A stretch of 64,000 bases of DNA, from positions 2,575,001 through 2,639,000 of the forward strand of contig JADLSH010000358.1 of the NCBI GenBank assembly GCA_016169945.1, written 5' to 3'. The DNA is from Trachythela sp. YZ-2020. Its lineage: Eukaryota > Cnidaria > Anthozoa > Malacalcyonacea > Clavulariidae. A model generated the notes under the pieces. That model did no database searches and was not told the DNA's origin. It was given only the letters and a program-made list of their open reading frames with translations. Both the position numbers and the translations under genes were made by a program. Within the stretch, counting starts at the first letter, position 1, and each line of letters begins with the position of its first letter. Shown here piece after piece: positions 20,826 through 32,740 of the stretch.

Positions 20826-22880
20826 ATACTAGAAACACATTCATGCAAAATCCCCTCGCCTGTTCGAACTCAGAAATCATTCTTCCCAAATCAGTATTGT
20901 AACATGGAGTATTCAGGCAATCACCGTAATCATAACAGCACGCAACTTTTCACTTTTTGTACAAAATGGTAATATATAGTGATATAAAGATTTGTACTTT
21001 TAACTATAAAAATATGAATTGCCCCACTATATAAAGTAGACGTGTTATTACGTACTCTTTTAGCTTTGCTTTGCTGTAAAATTCAACCTTGGACAGTTCA
21101 TAAAAACGTCAAAAATGTTTAGAAAACTTCAACTGTTTTTTGAACAGTATATATATTTTTAATTTACCTTTTAAATAAAAATTTTGACATTACGTTGTTT
21201 CTTCAAAATGCAAACCTTAATCGATATATATTGTAATAACCTCACAGAGTGACATGCGTCTATGGAAATCCACAAACTAAACTGCATGCTAATAGCAAAT
21301 ATGCCAAATAGACACTTACCCGTTTAAAACACTTCAAAACTTCAAAATCGTGTCCTTTTTCCAGCCATTCGACTGTTTCTGCTCCTGTTGACTTTAACCA
21401 TTAAAGGTCCTCTTGAAAATTGTTCTTGTTCTAAAGACTATTTATCCGTATGTTTTTCCAAATGCCCGAGTATTAAAAATCTTTTTTTTTAAATTAAATT
21501 TAAATGCTGATGCATAAATTAGAAAACAAAATCTTTGTCTTAGCCAATCATGAAGAAGCTAGTTTTCAGTTTATCTTGACCTGAACTCGCGCATGCGTAT
21601 AACGTAGGAAACCGTCCATGGCATCGCGGCGGAAGACTTTGGATTCCGCTATGTTCTCGATCGCAAACCCGGGTGTAAATATCCGAGCGGAATTAGTACC
21701 CTTGCATAGCACTTCGCACCGTGGCTCGGGGATAACTATGATCCACCCCTTTTGGAATGTGGAGACATTGTCTGGGGTGATCGATTCAATAATACGCTGA
21801 GGAACAGACTCCACACATTGCAAAATAAGTCATCTTAGATTATCTTGGATCAACCATTGTTTTCCTCAGCAAGTGATGCAGTTCAGACCCATCGATTGAA
21901 CTTATTGAAGTCCTTTGCAGAACGTAGAAAGTTCGATAGATCCTGCTTTATCTTTTGATGTTTTAGCAATCTTATAAATTTTAATTTTAGCGCGTAGGTC
22001 AGATCTTCGTCAACATTACAACACTAGGTCGTGAAGTAATCTGAACATTCTATTAAAACGAACTGGCGACAAAGAATGTCGGACTTCTTATTGATTAATA
22101 TATATAACTAGAAATACATGCATGCAGAATCCCTTCTCCCATTCGAACTAAGCAATTATACTTCCCAAAAGTTATTGCAACATGAAGTATTCGGTCAATC
22201 ACTGTAACAATGGTAACACGCAACACTGTGCATTTCTTTTTAATACTTTTTGAGTTTTTGTACAAAATGGTAAAATAGTGATAAGATTTGTACGTTTAAC
22301 TATAAAATTATGAATTGCCCTACTATATAAAGTAGATGTGTTATTATGTACTCTTTTAGCTTTGCTTTACTGTAAAAACATCAAAATTTTTTACATTTTC
22401 ATAAAATTTTAACTGTTTTTTGAACAGTAGATTTCCTTAAACTTTACTTTTGAAATTAAGTTTAAATTTGCTAAAATATTTTTTAAGCTTAATCAGTATT
22501 GTAATAACCGCACAGAGTGATATACGCCTTGGCAAATCCACAAACTAAACTGCATGCTGATAGCAAGTATGGACAATAGACGCTTCAAAATCGTGTCCTT
22601 TTTCCGGTCATTCAACTGTTTTTTTTCCTGTTGACTTTAACATTTGAAAATCCTCTTGGAAAATTTCATATATCTTGTTTTGAGGACTATATTTGTCTGT
22701 ATATTTTTGCAATGGTGGAAGTATATTAAACCATTTTTGAAAAAGGTTTGCAAAATGGCAGTTAAAATTCTGACGCATACATAATAAAACAAAATCTTTT
22801 AGCCAATCATGAGGTAGCTAGTTACCAGTTTATTTCTCGCACGGCGCTTCGCGCCATTAGCTCGGGGATAAGCTTCCTAA
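20826..22880. repeat. Tandem duplication of a repeat-A-containing unit, offset about 1.28 kb
   Basis: 20826-21745 and 22104-22875 are diverged direct copies. Matching landmarks include TACAAAATGGTAA, ATGAATTGCCC, CTACTATATAAAGTAGA, CTCTTTTAGCTTTGCTTT, CACAAACTAAACTGCATGCT and the 3' part identical in layout to repeat A (10966-11420). The second unit lacks the stretch with GCATGCGTATAACGTAG. No coding frame is shared. TATATAAAG near 21029 and 22323 looks TATA-box-like and might be a promoter of the parent element. Confidence 0.75.
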
Positions 22881-23375
22881 TGCCGAAAAATTAAAGCAGA
22901 AACGTTGACTCAATTCCCCAAATACTATTCGTACTTTTCTTCTTAGCATTTTTTTATATCATAAATGATTAAATGTAATAGATCGTATCTCAACGTATAA
23001 CATCCAGATTTTGTATTGTATATATGTAGGAAGATTTTAGATGATTTGATGGCCTCCTAAATTTCCTCTTGTGGCTGAGGACTCCAGGTAAAAGAATATC
23101 ATACAAATAAGTGAATAAATATATGGACACAGAGAAGAGAAATATGGAGAACGCGAGATATAAAAAATATTGATGTAACTAAAAAAAGAATGAGCTAGAT
23201 GGATGGCAAAAGAAAGCTTTCAAAATTTAAAATAGAGTATTGCTACCGGCAAACAAAGGACGTACGATGGTGGCTATTGACAAATGAGAAAAAAACAAAA
23301 GAACAGAGTTCTGATTATATAATGAAACTAGTACTTGTTGACCTGAAGAGCTGGAAAAATTTTGATTGACAGAAA
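22881..23375. other. No gene seen
   Basis: A+T-rich sequence with no recognised feature; it leads into the broken gene at 23376. Confidence 0.45.
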
Positions 23376-23508
23376 AGGGTTTGGCAATCCAACATGTCTC
23401 ATACCCACATCATCCTTGACGGGAGAGCTGCAATCAAAGCTTTTCATGTGGTTTGGAACAATCTAGCTGCACAGTCCGACAAAATAATTCATCTAGAGGA
23501 TTCATGGA
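23376..23508 (+). pseudogene. Broken gene of unknown function, 5' fragment
   Basis: The plus strand reads ILDGRAAIKAFHVVWNNLAA then SDKIIHLEDS before the 4.5 kb Ty3/gypsy insertion. The continuation, 28020-28554, resumes after the insertion in a different frame, so the gene was already damaged or has an intron here. The architecture recalls a multi-copy protein type I associate with cnidarian genomes; its function is unknown to me. Confidence 0.5.
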
Positions 23509-23659
23509 TGTAATAATTAAGCACACACGTTACGTTTATATATTTATTTAGTTTACTGTACGACTACAAACTTGATACTTTCTCTCTCGCTACCATATGG
23601 CATATGTCCCGTTTTCCCGCGCATTTCATTGTTATGTAAATGACCTGTCAATCACTACC
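23509..23659 (-). repeat. 3' LTR of Ty3/gypsy element 1
   Basis: A 151-bp direct repeat of 27869-28019, identical over the first 150 bp. Only the last base on the plus strand differs (C instead of A). It starts TG. The plus-strand TCGCTCTCTTTTTTTTTAAA (from 23660) is, on the minus strand, the polypurine tract that primes second-strand synthesis. Confidence 0.95.
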
Positions 23660-23734
23660 TCGCTCTCTTTTTTTTTAAACAAAACTCAACGGAATAACTA
23701 TGAATTGTTTGTTATTGTTTGTAATACTAAAGTT

Positions 23735-26700
23735 CTATGAAATAAGTCCAGACGGTATTGAGTTACCAAATCTATTTACAGTTCGTTGATTCCTCGTTGA
23801 TCTTCTTGGTGTCGGCTGACGTTCTACTATAATGTCCTGCATGTCGTCTTCCAATCCTCTGCCCTGTACATCATCCACGTTGTTTGGTCTCTCTTCATCA
23901 CTACTTTGTTCTTCTGCACGTTTAACTACTTTGAAATGAGACACATTACGCGTGATATTGCGGCTGTCATTTCTGGCAGTAGCTGTTGCTCCTTTCCTCT
24001 CGACAATCGTCAATCGCTCGGGATTGAATCTAGGAGATAGCTTGTTGGTTGGTTTCTGTTTGCAAATAACAATGTCACCTTCCCTAATTGTGGATGTTCT
24101 GGTGTTTTTCTTGACATCGTAGTATTGCTTATTCCTGATCTTCTTTTTCTCGATGTTTTCCTTGGCACTTTGGTGCTTGTTCACGATCGTTTTTGTTGAC
24201 AGCTCGGGTAGACTTCCTTGCACCTTTTGGTTGAACAGTAATTCACATGGAGGTATCTTGGTAGTAGCATGCGGCGTTGAGCGATAATTTAACAGAAGTC
24301 GTTGAAGTTCTTGTCTCCAATTTTCCCCCTCTAATATAGAAGTCTTTATCACTTTTCCTAACGGCTTCATCACACTCTCGGCATTACCATTTCCTTGGGG
24401 CCATGACGGAGTGCTTGTTGTCCATTCGATTCCCAATGCAGCCATGTGTCGTTTGAAATCGTTCCTATTAAAGGGTGGGCCATTATCAGTCTTAATCTTT
24501 TTTGGAATGCCATGAGTTGCAAATATGCGGTCTAACTTCGGGATACAGGCTTTCGCTGACGTTGACTTCACAATTTCCACTTCAGGAAACTTAGAGTAGG
24601 TGTCGGTTACGACAAGTAAGTACTGTCCACTGTGGGGTATTGGACCATAAAAATCTAGTGCTAAGCTTTGCCATGGCTCTATCGCGGTAGGAGTTATCCT
24701 CATCGGTTCACGTGGACTACCCGGACCAACGGCTTGACAGGCAGCACAGTTTTCAACGAAGGTCTTAATTTTACTATCCATTCCAGGATACCATATTTTC
24801 TTTCGTAATAACGCTTTCGTCTTCTCTATTCCCTGGTGCCCCACATGTCCGAGTTGCGTCGCACGGTCTTGTAGCGTTTTTGGTATGACAGTTCTGCTCC
24901 CTTTTAGAAGAAGGTCCCCTGCTTTCGTTGCTGTTAGTTCTTCCGCGCACATGTGATAAGATTTCAGTTCCACATCCTTTTCGTCCCATTTCCCTGATTT
25001 CATGCATTCTAGAACTTTCCTTAAAATGGTGTCTGACAAAGTGGCTTCCTTGATTTCTTGAAGTGTCATTGACTTCGGTATAGCATTGTTAATGATGTAA
25101 TTCACATAGTTATCTGCAATTTTTTCTTCAATTGTAGTTTTTCCTTGAGTAGTAGTGATAGGATGACGACTCAAATAATCGGCTTCGTTAACTGTTCCTT
25201 TCTTGTAAATCACACAGAAGTTGTTCGGTTGCAGTCGTAGCATCCAGCGTTCAATACGAGCTGGGGGCTTTGATTTTGGATTGTTAAAGATTGCTTCCAG
25301 GGCTTTATGATCAGTATAAACGTCAAACTCAGTGCCCAGAAGGAACAGTCGGAAATGTTCGATCCCCCAAACTAGACTCAGCCCTTCAATATCTGTCTGT
25401 GAATACCGACTTTCGACTGGAGACAGGGCTCTGCTGACGTAAGAGATAATACAGTACGACTCTCCGGACTTCTCTCGTTGTGCTAAGATTGCACAAATTC
25501 CCAAAGGTGATGCATCAACGATAAGCAAGCTTCTCTTCTCTGTATCGAAGTATGCCATAGTAGGAGCGTTTGTCAGTTTCTTCTTAATCTGCTCAAAAGC
25601 TCTTTGGTGAATGTTTTTCCAATTGAAAGCGACACTTTTCTTTGTGAGATCCCTCAACGGCCTAGTAATTTCAGCATACTCTGGAACATACTCACGGCAC
25701 GTGTTAGCTAGGCCCAAAAAACTGCGTACTTCACTGGCATTCTTTGGTGCATTGGCTTTGACCAAATTGTCGATTCTTGCTGGATCAGGTCGTATTCCAT
25801 TTGCCGTGAAAATTAGCCCATAAAACTGAATCTCTTTGCGTAGGAAACTACACTTCTCTGGTTTTGCTTTCAAGTTGAGTTGATCTAGTCGTTTCAGACA
25901 GTTCTCTAAGGCTTCGTCATGTTGCTTTCGTGTTTTTCCATTAACAATAATATCATCTGCGATATTCTTTACTCCCCGAATGTCACTAAGGTGGCGTTGC
26001 AAAATATTCTGAAATATTTCTGGTGCACTGTTCGTTCCGTAGTTCAGTCGTTTGTAACAAAATAGGCCTTCGTGCGTCGAAAATGTAGTTATATAGCGAC
26101 TTTCTTCAGTCAATTCTAGTTGATGGTACGCCTGTTTTAGGTCAATTTTCGAAAAATATTTTGACCCTTTCATCACTGCACGGAAATCAGAGAGCGTTGG
26201 CATAACATGTCTTTCGCGCTCAATCGCTTGATTGGCTGCTCTCATATCAACGCAGATTCGTGTTCCACCGTCCTTCTTTGGGGTGCACACAATTGGCGAA
26301 ATCCACGGTGTAGGTTGGTCACAGACTCTTTCGATCATATCTTCTTCCACCAATTTCTTTAACTCCTTTGATACATCTTTGCGAATATGATATGGTATCC
26401 GGCGCTGCGGCTGAACTACCGGTTTAATGTTCTCGTTGATGTGTAACCCGACTTGTTGAGTATTCAGTTTCCCTTCACCCACAAAAACAGTTGCATATTT
26501 ATCAATAATTTTCTGGATATCTTGGTCTGCGCATTTCGGCGTTGATGCAGGCGCTGGCCGCCTTTCATCTGTGTTCTCCATATTCCCCGCCTCGTTTTCC
26601 GGTGTAGAAACTTCCGGTTTAGAGACTTCCGGTTTCGGTCGCGTTTCAAGTTCTGTGACTTTGTTTACCAATTGAATTAATGCCAAATCTTGAGCGGTTT

Positions 26701-27843
26701 TTGCACTAAGTAGATTTCCAGAGCTACCTTCGACAACCTGAATAACCGAGACAGTATAACATTTGTTCGATTCCAAGGTTGCCTGAAATTGGCCTTTAAG
26801 AGGTAGTGGTTTGTCCGAGCCATAAGCGAATATCTTCGTGGTACTCTTGCACAATTTTACACTGGATTTGAGGCGATCGTACGTTTTGGAATCGATTACA
26901 TCAACTGTGGCTCCCGTGTCAACAATGAACTTGATTTCAATCGAATTTACCCGTATGTTTGTTTTCGTCTTTGGGTCGTCTTTGGCTTTGTTTTCCACAG
27001 CATACGCATAATCGTCTTCTGAACTGGTCTTCGTGGATGAATCGCGATGTTTGTTGACAGCCCGTGCATGATTTCTTCGCTTGGTTTCTGATTTATGTTT
27101 ATACGGCTCTTTTGGTTGTTCTCGTCGTCGGAGCGATTCTTGTGCCGGTTGTGGCTTAGAGAAACGACGCGATTCTTTCTTTCGACACACTCTAGAGAAA
27201 TGACCAAGTATGCCACAGGAGTTACAAGTGGAGTTTGCGGCTGGACACGGGCGATCCGCATGAGGGTAAGCAAGTCCACACTTATAGCATGTAGACTCAG
27301 CCGGTTTTCTCTCAACTTGATTAATTTGTACATCTTTAAATTTTTCTTCCATACCACTGGCTTGGGCACTACAGGTTTCAGATTTCCGACCATCGATTAA
27401 CATATCTTTCAATGAATAATTTCTTTCTTTCAACGCTTTCTTACGCAGTCTCGAGGATGTCCCGTTGGACACAATTTGCATTTTTATTTCAAATTCGACG
27501 TCCTCGAATTCACAATACTTTGCTAATCTTCTCAAACGTGTGTGAAAGTCATCGATAGTCTCATTATCTTGCTGCGCTGCTTGTCGGAACTTTTTCCGGC
27601 TCAAAATATCTCGTGAGGGCCTTGACAGCTGCTTCGTAATCTTTGTCGTCTCCCATTTCTGGCAGTGTTTTAAATATCTCATGAACTTCAGGACCAGCTT
27701 GATACAACAGAACATGCAGTGTCCTTCACATTCGAAGCGACTAAATATGTTTTAAAACGCTGAATCCACTGTGTCTATCGAGCGCTTGTATTCGTTGGAT
27801 CAGCTTTCGGTTCGAACAAAGGCATGGGCTGTAAGCCATTCAT
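23735..27843 (-). CDS. Ty3/gypsy gag-pol polyprotein, nearly intact, gag start damaged
   Basis: A 1326-residue open frame (27715-23735) carries, in order, the end of gag, a Cys-His pair and a CCHC zinc knuckle (Cys164, Cys167, His172, Cys177), protease with DTG at 266-268, and reverse transcriptase with FSKIDLKQAY and IADD (Asp587-588). RNase H follows (Asp734, Asp802), then integrase with the His-Cys zinc domain (His957/960, Cys990/993) and Asp1021, Asp1077 and Glu1113. Gag and pol are fused in one frame. The natural start appears to be the ATG at 27843, just after the primer-binding site. From it 22 codons lead to an in-frame TAG (27775-27777), and two frame changes occur between there and about 27600. 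The pol enzymes look competent; gag does not. Confidence 0.9.
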
Positions 27844-27852
27844 TTTGATAAT

Positions 27853-27867
27853 TTATCCTCGTCGCCA
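27853..27867 (-). promoter_or_regulatory. Primer-binding site of Ty3/gypsy element 1
   Basis: On the minus strand TGGCGACGAGGATAA starts one base after the 5' LTR. TGG pairs with the CCA end of a tRNA. Which tRNA is used cannot be told by eye. Confidence 0.75.
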
Positions 27868-27868
27868 A

Positions 27869-28019
27869 TGTAATAATTAAGCACACACGTTACGTTTATA
27901 TATTTATTTAGTTTACTGTACGACTACAAACTTGATACTTTCTCTCTCGCTACCATATGGCATATGTCCCGTTTTCCCGCGCATTTCATTGTTATGTAAA
28001 TGACCTGTCAATCACTACA
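27869..28019 (-). repeat. 5' LTR of Ty3/gypsy element 1
   Basis: Plus-strand ends are TGTAATAATT and TCACTACA, giving the canonical TG and CA. It matches the other LTR except at the last base. Confidence 0.95.
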
Positions 28020-28554
28020 ATGGAGGGCAGTGGATTCGAAGATGTGTTATTTCAAGCGGATCTGTGTAGTTCTGGAAGTATTACGAGAGCGATGAGTAGA
28101 AAGCACTTCAACCGATGTTGGCTTGTTTACGAGGCTTTTCCAGAAACATTGGAAAGGCTATTTACGGAAAAATATTACGCCAAAGTATATAGAGCTGATC
28201 TATTTTCAGACGAAATTGCATTTTTTCACCAATACCAATGACTATGATCTATGAATGATCATTTGGAAAGAAACTTTGCCTTTGTCCATTGCCTGTATAC
28301 GAATCGGATTCGTCATACTCGCTATGGCAAATATTATGTCAGTTGCTTAGAATGTATGGCAGCATTCACCCAGGAGAAAGATTGGAAATTGAAGATCTTT
28401 GTTTGCCTGTGCCGAGAAATCAACTTGGTCTAAGATATTTAATAGACATGACAGGCGAATCACTGAAACGAATTGCCTTGAACAATCTTTCCTTACAGAT
28501 AACGAACGCCGTATTTATGAACTTCAAATGTTTTGCCGTTCTCTTTGTTTTTTA
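28020..28554 (+). pseudogene. Broken gene of unknown function, 3' fragment after the Ty3/gypsy insertion
   Basis: Right after the LTR the plus strand reads MEGSGFEDVLFQADLCSSGS, then RAMSRKHFNRCWLVYEAF, ETLERLF, a frame change near 28240, and YSLWQILCQLLRMYGSIHPG. The 5' piece is at 23376-23508. The arrangement of a GxGFEDVL segment and a K-H-x-N-R segment before an E-x-L-x-RL-F helix is one I associate with multi-copy cnidarian proteins of unknown function. Frame changes make it a pseudogene. Confidence 0.55.
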
Positions 28555-28898
28555 GGTTAAGTCATGCAGTTTGCAGCAAAAATATATAATATTTCAATGT
28601 GCGTCATGAATAGACCATGTCACAGCAATGTCAAATCCACGAAAATGTCTGCGAAGCAGTAAAATTCTGAGGTCGAATAAGATGATCGAGGATATAATGC
28701 TCGTATTACCGGCACAATTAATCAATCCCTTCCAGTCAGATCTTGATAAAAACGAGAGGTTCAGCTTTGTCTTCGGGTGCGCAACTCCAGAAAGTGTGCG
28801 GAACTGGTTACTCACACTTGAATCATAAAAAAAGGAGATAATGGATGAATTACAACAAAATAGAGAAGATCGATAAGAATTTCAAGAATTTCAAGATT

Positions 28899-29450
28899 TT
28901 TAGGGCATCTCATTCAATGAAACTAATAGTAGAAGGTGTTTTGTAGATGGAATACTCGCACGAAAATGTATATACCAGTTGCGAAAAATGCAACTTTAGG
29001 CCCTCTGGCAGGAATCGAACTAGTTCGAACCAATATGATTCGATTCCTATACCAGAAGGCCTAAAGTTGTATTTTTCGCAACTGTTCCTGGTTCAGTCTG
29101 GAAATGTATTTCTCAAACTCATTAATAATTCATGAGGAAAACACAAAGGAAATCACCAACGTATCATTGTCTTGATACCACGGTAATAAACACCCATAAA
29201 TTAACTCAACTTTCGCGTTGAATTTCTCTTTAAATACTGATTTGTTTGAGAAGCTATATCATGCACTCGAAGTCGTTTATTATAGTGATTTAAAAACACC
29301 TCAAAGTATGTTAAAAAACTCGGCTAGCGCCTTGTTTTTCAACACACTTTTCGGTGCTTCAACTATCACTATAATAATTTCATTCGAGTATTCCATCTAC
29401 AAAACACCTTCTACTATTAGTTCTATCGAACGAGATGCCCTAAAAATGTT
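28899..29450. repeat. Inverted repeat of about 55 bp around SINE pieces
   Basis: 28899-28958 (ending in GATGGAATACTCG) is the complement of about 29388-29447 (GAGTATTCCATCTACAAAAC). A third, partial copy lies at 29655-29695. A SINE-tail palindrome and the full SINE at 29490 are interspersed, so this zone is a nested repeat cluster without a gene. Confidence 0.75.
28974..29095. repeat. Head-to-head pair of truncated SINEs
   Basis: GTTGCGAAAAATGCAACTTT and CTCTGGCAGGAATCGAA on one side face GATTCCTATACCAGAAGGCC and AAAGTTGTATTTTTCGCAAC on the other. Each half is the B-box-to-tail part of the SINE described at 2290-2442; the A-box halves are missing. Confidence 0.8.
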
Positions 29451-29489
29451 GATATTTACCCATATATTACTCTCGCGTCACTGCCATTA

Positions 29490-29635
29490 TATGTACATAA
29501 ATCTGCGGTTAATGCTCAGCAACTGGATTCTGTAGCTCTGTTAGTTAGAGCGCTGCACCGGAATCGCAAGGCCGCAGATTCGATTCCTGCCGGATGGCCT
29601 AAAGTTGCTATTTCGCAACTGCTCCTTGTTAGATC
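29490..29635 (+). mobile_element. tRNA-derived SINE, full-length
   Basis: GCTCAGCAACTGG, shared with the copy at 2314, precedes a tRNA-like head with TGTAGCTCTGTTAGTTAGAG and the B-box GATTCGATTCC. The tail AAAGTTGCTATTTCGCAACT and CTCCTTGTTAGATCT follows. It has a mutated A-box compared with 2290-2442. Confidence 0.85.
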
Positions 29636-29699
29636 TAAAGACGTATAAAAAATTTTATTCGAGTGTTCCATCTACAATACACCTTCTTTAAGAATTTGT

Positions 29700-30345
29700 C
29701 CGTGAAAACCAGGTTAAAGAGTCAAGTAAAGACAAAAGAACATTTCAGAGAGATATCTTGGGAATGTTAATTGCTTATTATAACAAGCACGAGACAGGAG
29801 TTGATCTTGAGAAAGTGTTGTGTTTTCTCCTTGGACCTGTTTCAATCCCTCTAAACTAACCAGACGGTGCAATAAGAAAGACCGTCATGATCAAAACAAA
29901 TTGTACCACGCTTCCATGAGCGACTTAAGCGTTACAGATTATGATGCACTACTACGTTCCCGCATCGAAAATGAGAACATACTGTACTTTGGTTAGCACT
30001 GGAACAAAAATAAGAGAAAAAGCATCTAGAATAATGGCCATTGTTTCTGCTCAGCACACCAGTACACCACATTCTTCATAGTTTGTGATACGTACAAATA
30101 CAATAGCATTAAAGCTGGAGAACGTCAGGAAAGAGATGTTACCGAACAATATACATGTTCTACTTGTATATAAGTCTTCCTTCCAAGGGAAATGCTATTC
30201 AATCTTATTAAGAAAGGCATTATAGAAGACAGTGAAAATCCTCCTTTCCAGCAAGTCTCCGTGCACGAAAATATCGAACATGTAGCTGGTGACCACGAAG
30301 AAGCCGATTCAAAGCTAGTTTCCCTGGCCCATTCTGCAAACGTAG
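29700..30345 (+). pseudogene. Decayed multi-copy invertebrate gene, unknown function
   Basis: Plus-strand pieces in shifting frames include [52 protein letters not shown] and AGDHEEADSKLVSLAHSAN. The DTYK, GERQ and DHEEAD signatures belong to a large dispersed family that I associate with cnidarians; I cannot name a function. Multiple stops and frame changes show it is dead. It may be the 3' continuation of the gene broken at 23376-28554, which lies on the same strand, but the intervening sequence is repeat-filled. Confidence 0.6.
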
Positions 30346-30346
30346 A

Positions 30347-30725
30347 TTAGATTAGATTAGATAGCCTTTATTTTCACACGATACTAAGTGTAAGCTACAA
30401 GCTTGTGGGGGTCGTGCATAAGTAGGTTAATAGTTAGTATACTTATAATAATTTACATAAAATATTCTTACTTGATAAGTATTCAAACGTAAATATAATT
30501 GCTTAATCTAAAATTAGTGGTTGAAATTGAGGTAATATTAAACTTAAAATTACAAAATGTATCTAGTGAACTCAAATGCTTTTCAATGTTTTTATAAGTG
30601 GTACAAGCAAAGTTCTCTTCTTTGCTAACAATAGCGAGTGTTGCACCTCGGTAAGCTATGGAATTATTACCAAGATTAGTTCTAAACCGCGGCACCATTA
30701 GAGAGTCGCGTGATCTAAAAGAATA
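30347..30725 (-). pseudogene. LINE-E 3' end with TCTAA tail
   Basis: On the minus strand VPRFRTNLGNNSIAYRGATL and TYKNIEKHL are the C-terminal signature of a CR1/L2-like reverse transcriptase. The 3' end has AATAAAGGCTATC followed by a short TAATC/TCTAA microsatellite (30347-30365). It is 5'-truncated. It abuts the end of the decayed gene at 30345, which looks like its insertion target. Confidence 0.8.
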
Positions 30726-32614
30726 CTTGCTATGTTCACGTACCTGCTCGGAGTACTATTATGGTTCGAACTCCTTGTAGAAACATATCTGTGCTTTAAT
30801 TTTCGTGTTCTTAAAGTTCTAATCGACAACGGGGCAGAAGAGGATTTTGGTATATTTTCTTTTGGTGGTCTATTCCTTACAGACTTTTCATATTGTACTG
30901 TTACAATATTATTAAAGTTTGTTCCCATTTCCTCTTATCGCTTTATTAGTCTTTCCAGCGTTTTTCCACATTTAATTATTGATCTTTTGCGATTGCTTCT
31001 TGTAAGAGTATACAAATCCCAATTCTATCCCATTTTAACCATTTAACGCCTTCTTCGGTATCCTTACCGTGAACTTAATCGAGATGATTGATCAGTCTTG
31101 GAAAATTACTGCTCCCACAGCTTAACACAGGACCTCACTCTTCCACAGTCCCTCGCTATATGCCCGTTCGCAGGTTAGGTGGTGAATGATGGCCGGAATT
31201 TGCGAGGGACTGTGGAATCGTGTGTCGAAAAGTTGGCAAAATAGTCGACATCTTGGCAATGGAAATATTTCGAGATTTTCTAAAAAATGGATCAATCCTT
31301 GGACGCAAGCGGGCCTAGACAGGCTTTAGAGAGTTCTGGGTGAATCCCTGTGACGAATTAGAAATGTCAATGGGAAATTTATCACTTTTCCAAACTCGTC
31401 TTTGCGACGAAGTTGCGGCGTCACATGGTTCGTTGACAATACTGACAATACTTACGTGTCCGTAAACGGACTTCTTCAGGCTATATTTACGACACTATTG
31501 TTCCTATTTCCTACGCAATATATAAAACACTGGTATTTTGTGCTATTATTGAGATATTCGTATGTTTTGGAAGGAAACACTATGACTGTGTCCATACACG
31601 ACAAATTATTATACCCGACCATATTAATTTTAGTTGGTTTAAAACACACAAAGAAACACGGGAATAATTTTAAACATAAAGTTTAATTAAAGATTCAATT
31701 GCAAGAATATGTATTTTCATCGAATTTAACAAGTGGTTTTGAAGAACGAGGCAGAGATATATTTTGCCTAAATTGTTATTGTTTACAATTGTTTATTGTT
31801 GGGTGTAACGTTTCAAAATTGCGCTTTGTTTTCAAGCTGTCGTTTGTTGTCTAGAATTCTTAATACATTAACATAATACAATTATGTTTCTAGTATTACT
31901 AGTAGGTCCCTAGCCCGCTTCTTGTAAATAGTCTAGCTTATTTGTTAATCTAGCATATGATAATATATTTTGTAATTATTTATTTTTCTTCAAAAAATGA
32001 AACATTTTCTACACACTCTGCCACTGGACAGACAACTTTATGTGTCAAAGACGCTTCGTAAAACGAGCTTGAGAAAGTTTCTGCCCGCAATCGCTTCTCT
32101 GATATAGCATCCGCTATTACAATGGACGCCATCTTGGGAACAGGATTTATCAGTCGCTCACAAACCTAATGCATTCCCATCATGCAACACGGCATGAGGA
32201 CAGTTCCTCCGTGTGCGACCTATACTGATTTAGCTCTTTACTCCGTCAATGTTTTTGTGTATTTAAAGTTATTCTAAAAGTAAGAATATGGCGCGACTGT
32301 ATGGCCCGATTATATGGCCCGATTTGACATTATCAGGCCCGATTTGACTCGATTAGGCCAAATGGCGTTAGTTCTTTCAATTCTACTACATTTCGTTTTG
32401 AATCTTGCTCTTTTAAAGGTACCCATGGATCATATTCATCGTCTACTTCACTGTCAATATTAACTGAATTATCAAAATTGCTTTGTGACGTAGCATCAAC
32501 AGAGTCTGTGTATTTCTTTCATTTTCCTTATTTACACTGTGATCTGAGTCCGGTCCTGTTGATGGGTTGCGATATTGCATAGGAAAGTGTTCTTTTCGAT
32601 CGTCTTCTTAGGTT
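30726..32614. other. No confident gene; one hairpin
   Basis: Open frames on both strands at 30698-31046 show no similarity I know. A 14-bp inverted repeat, CCACAGTCCCTCGC with its complement, spans 31140-31218 with a 50-bp loop. A short repeated motif GGCCCGATT occurs four times at 32300-32352. Otherwise there is nothing to report. Confidence 0.4.
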
Positions 32615-32740
32615 AAAACGATTAACCAACATCTGTGGCTCCTAGTTGTATCGCATCTTTCCAGTTAATGATCCATTTTACGCGCGATATAACATTTTAT
32701 TAATGAAATGACTAACCCCTGCATAATTCATAATGGTTGG
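32615..32740. repeat. Dispersed repeat C, copy 1
   Basis: Direct match to 34580-34710, including TTTCCAGTTAATGATCCATT, TTTTATTAATGAAATGACTA and CATAATGGTTGG. Confidence 0.8.

Larger units (their letters stand above)
23504..28024 (-). mobile_element. Complete Ty3/gypsy LTR retrotransposon, minus strand
   Basis: Two 151-bp LTRs (23509-23659, 27869-28019) bracket gag-pol. The 5-bp sequence ATGGA is duplicated at 23504-23508 and 28020-28024, the usual Ty3/gypsy integrase signature. The primer-binding site beginning TGGCGACGAGGATAA lies next to the 5' LTR (plus-strand 27853-27867). Identical LTR cores imply a recent insertion. Confidence 0.95.

Noticed and set aside
27095..27400. Plus-strand frames inside the gypsy pol region
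   Set aside because: They are antisense shadows of the long gag-pol frame.
30698..31046. Overlapping frames on both strands just upstream of LINE-E
   Set aside because: Neither contains a motif that I recognise from reverse transcriptases, and there is no continuity with the LINE-E frame.
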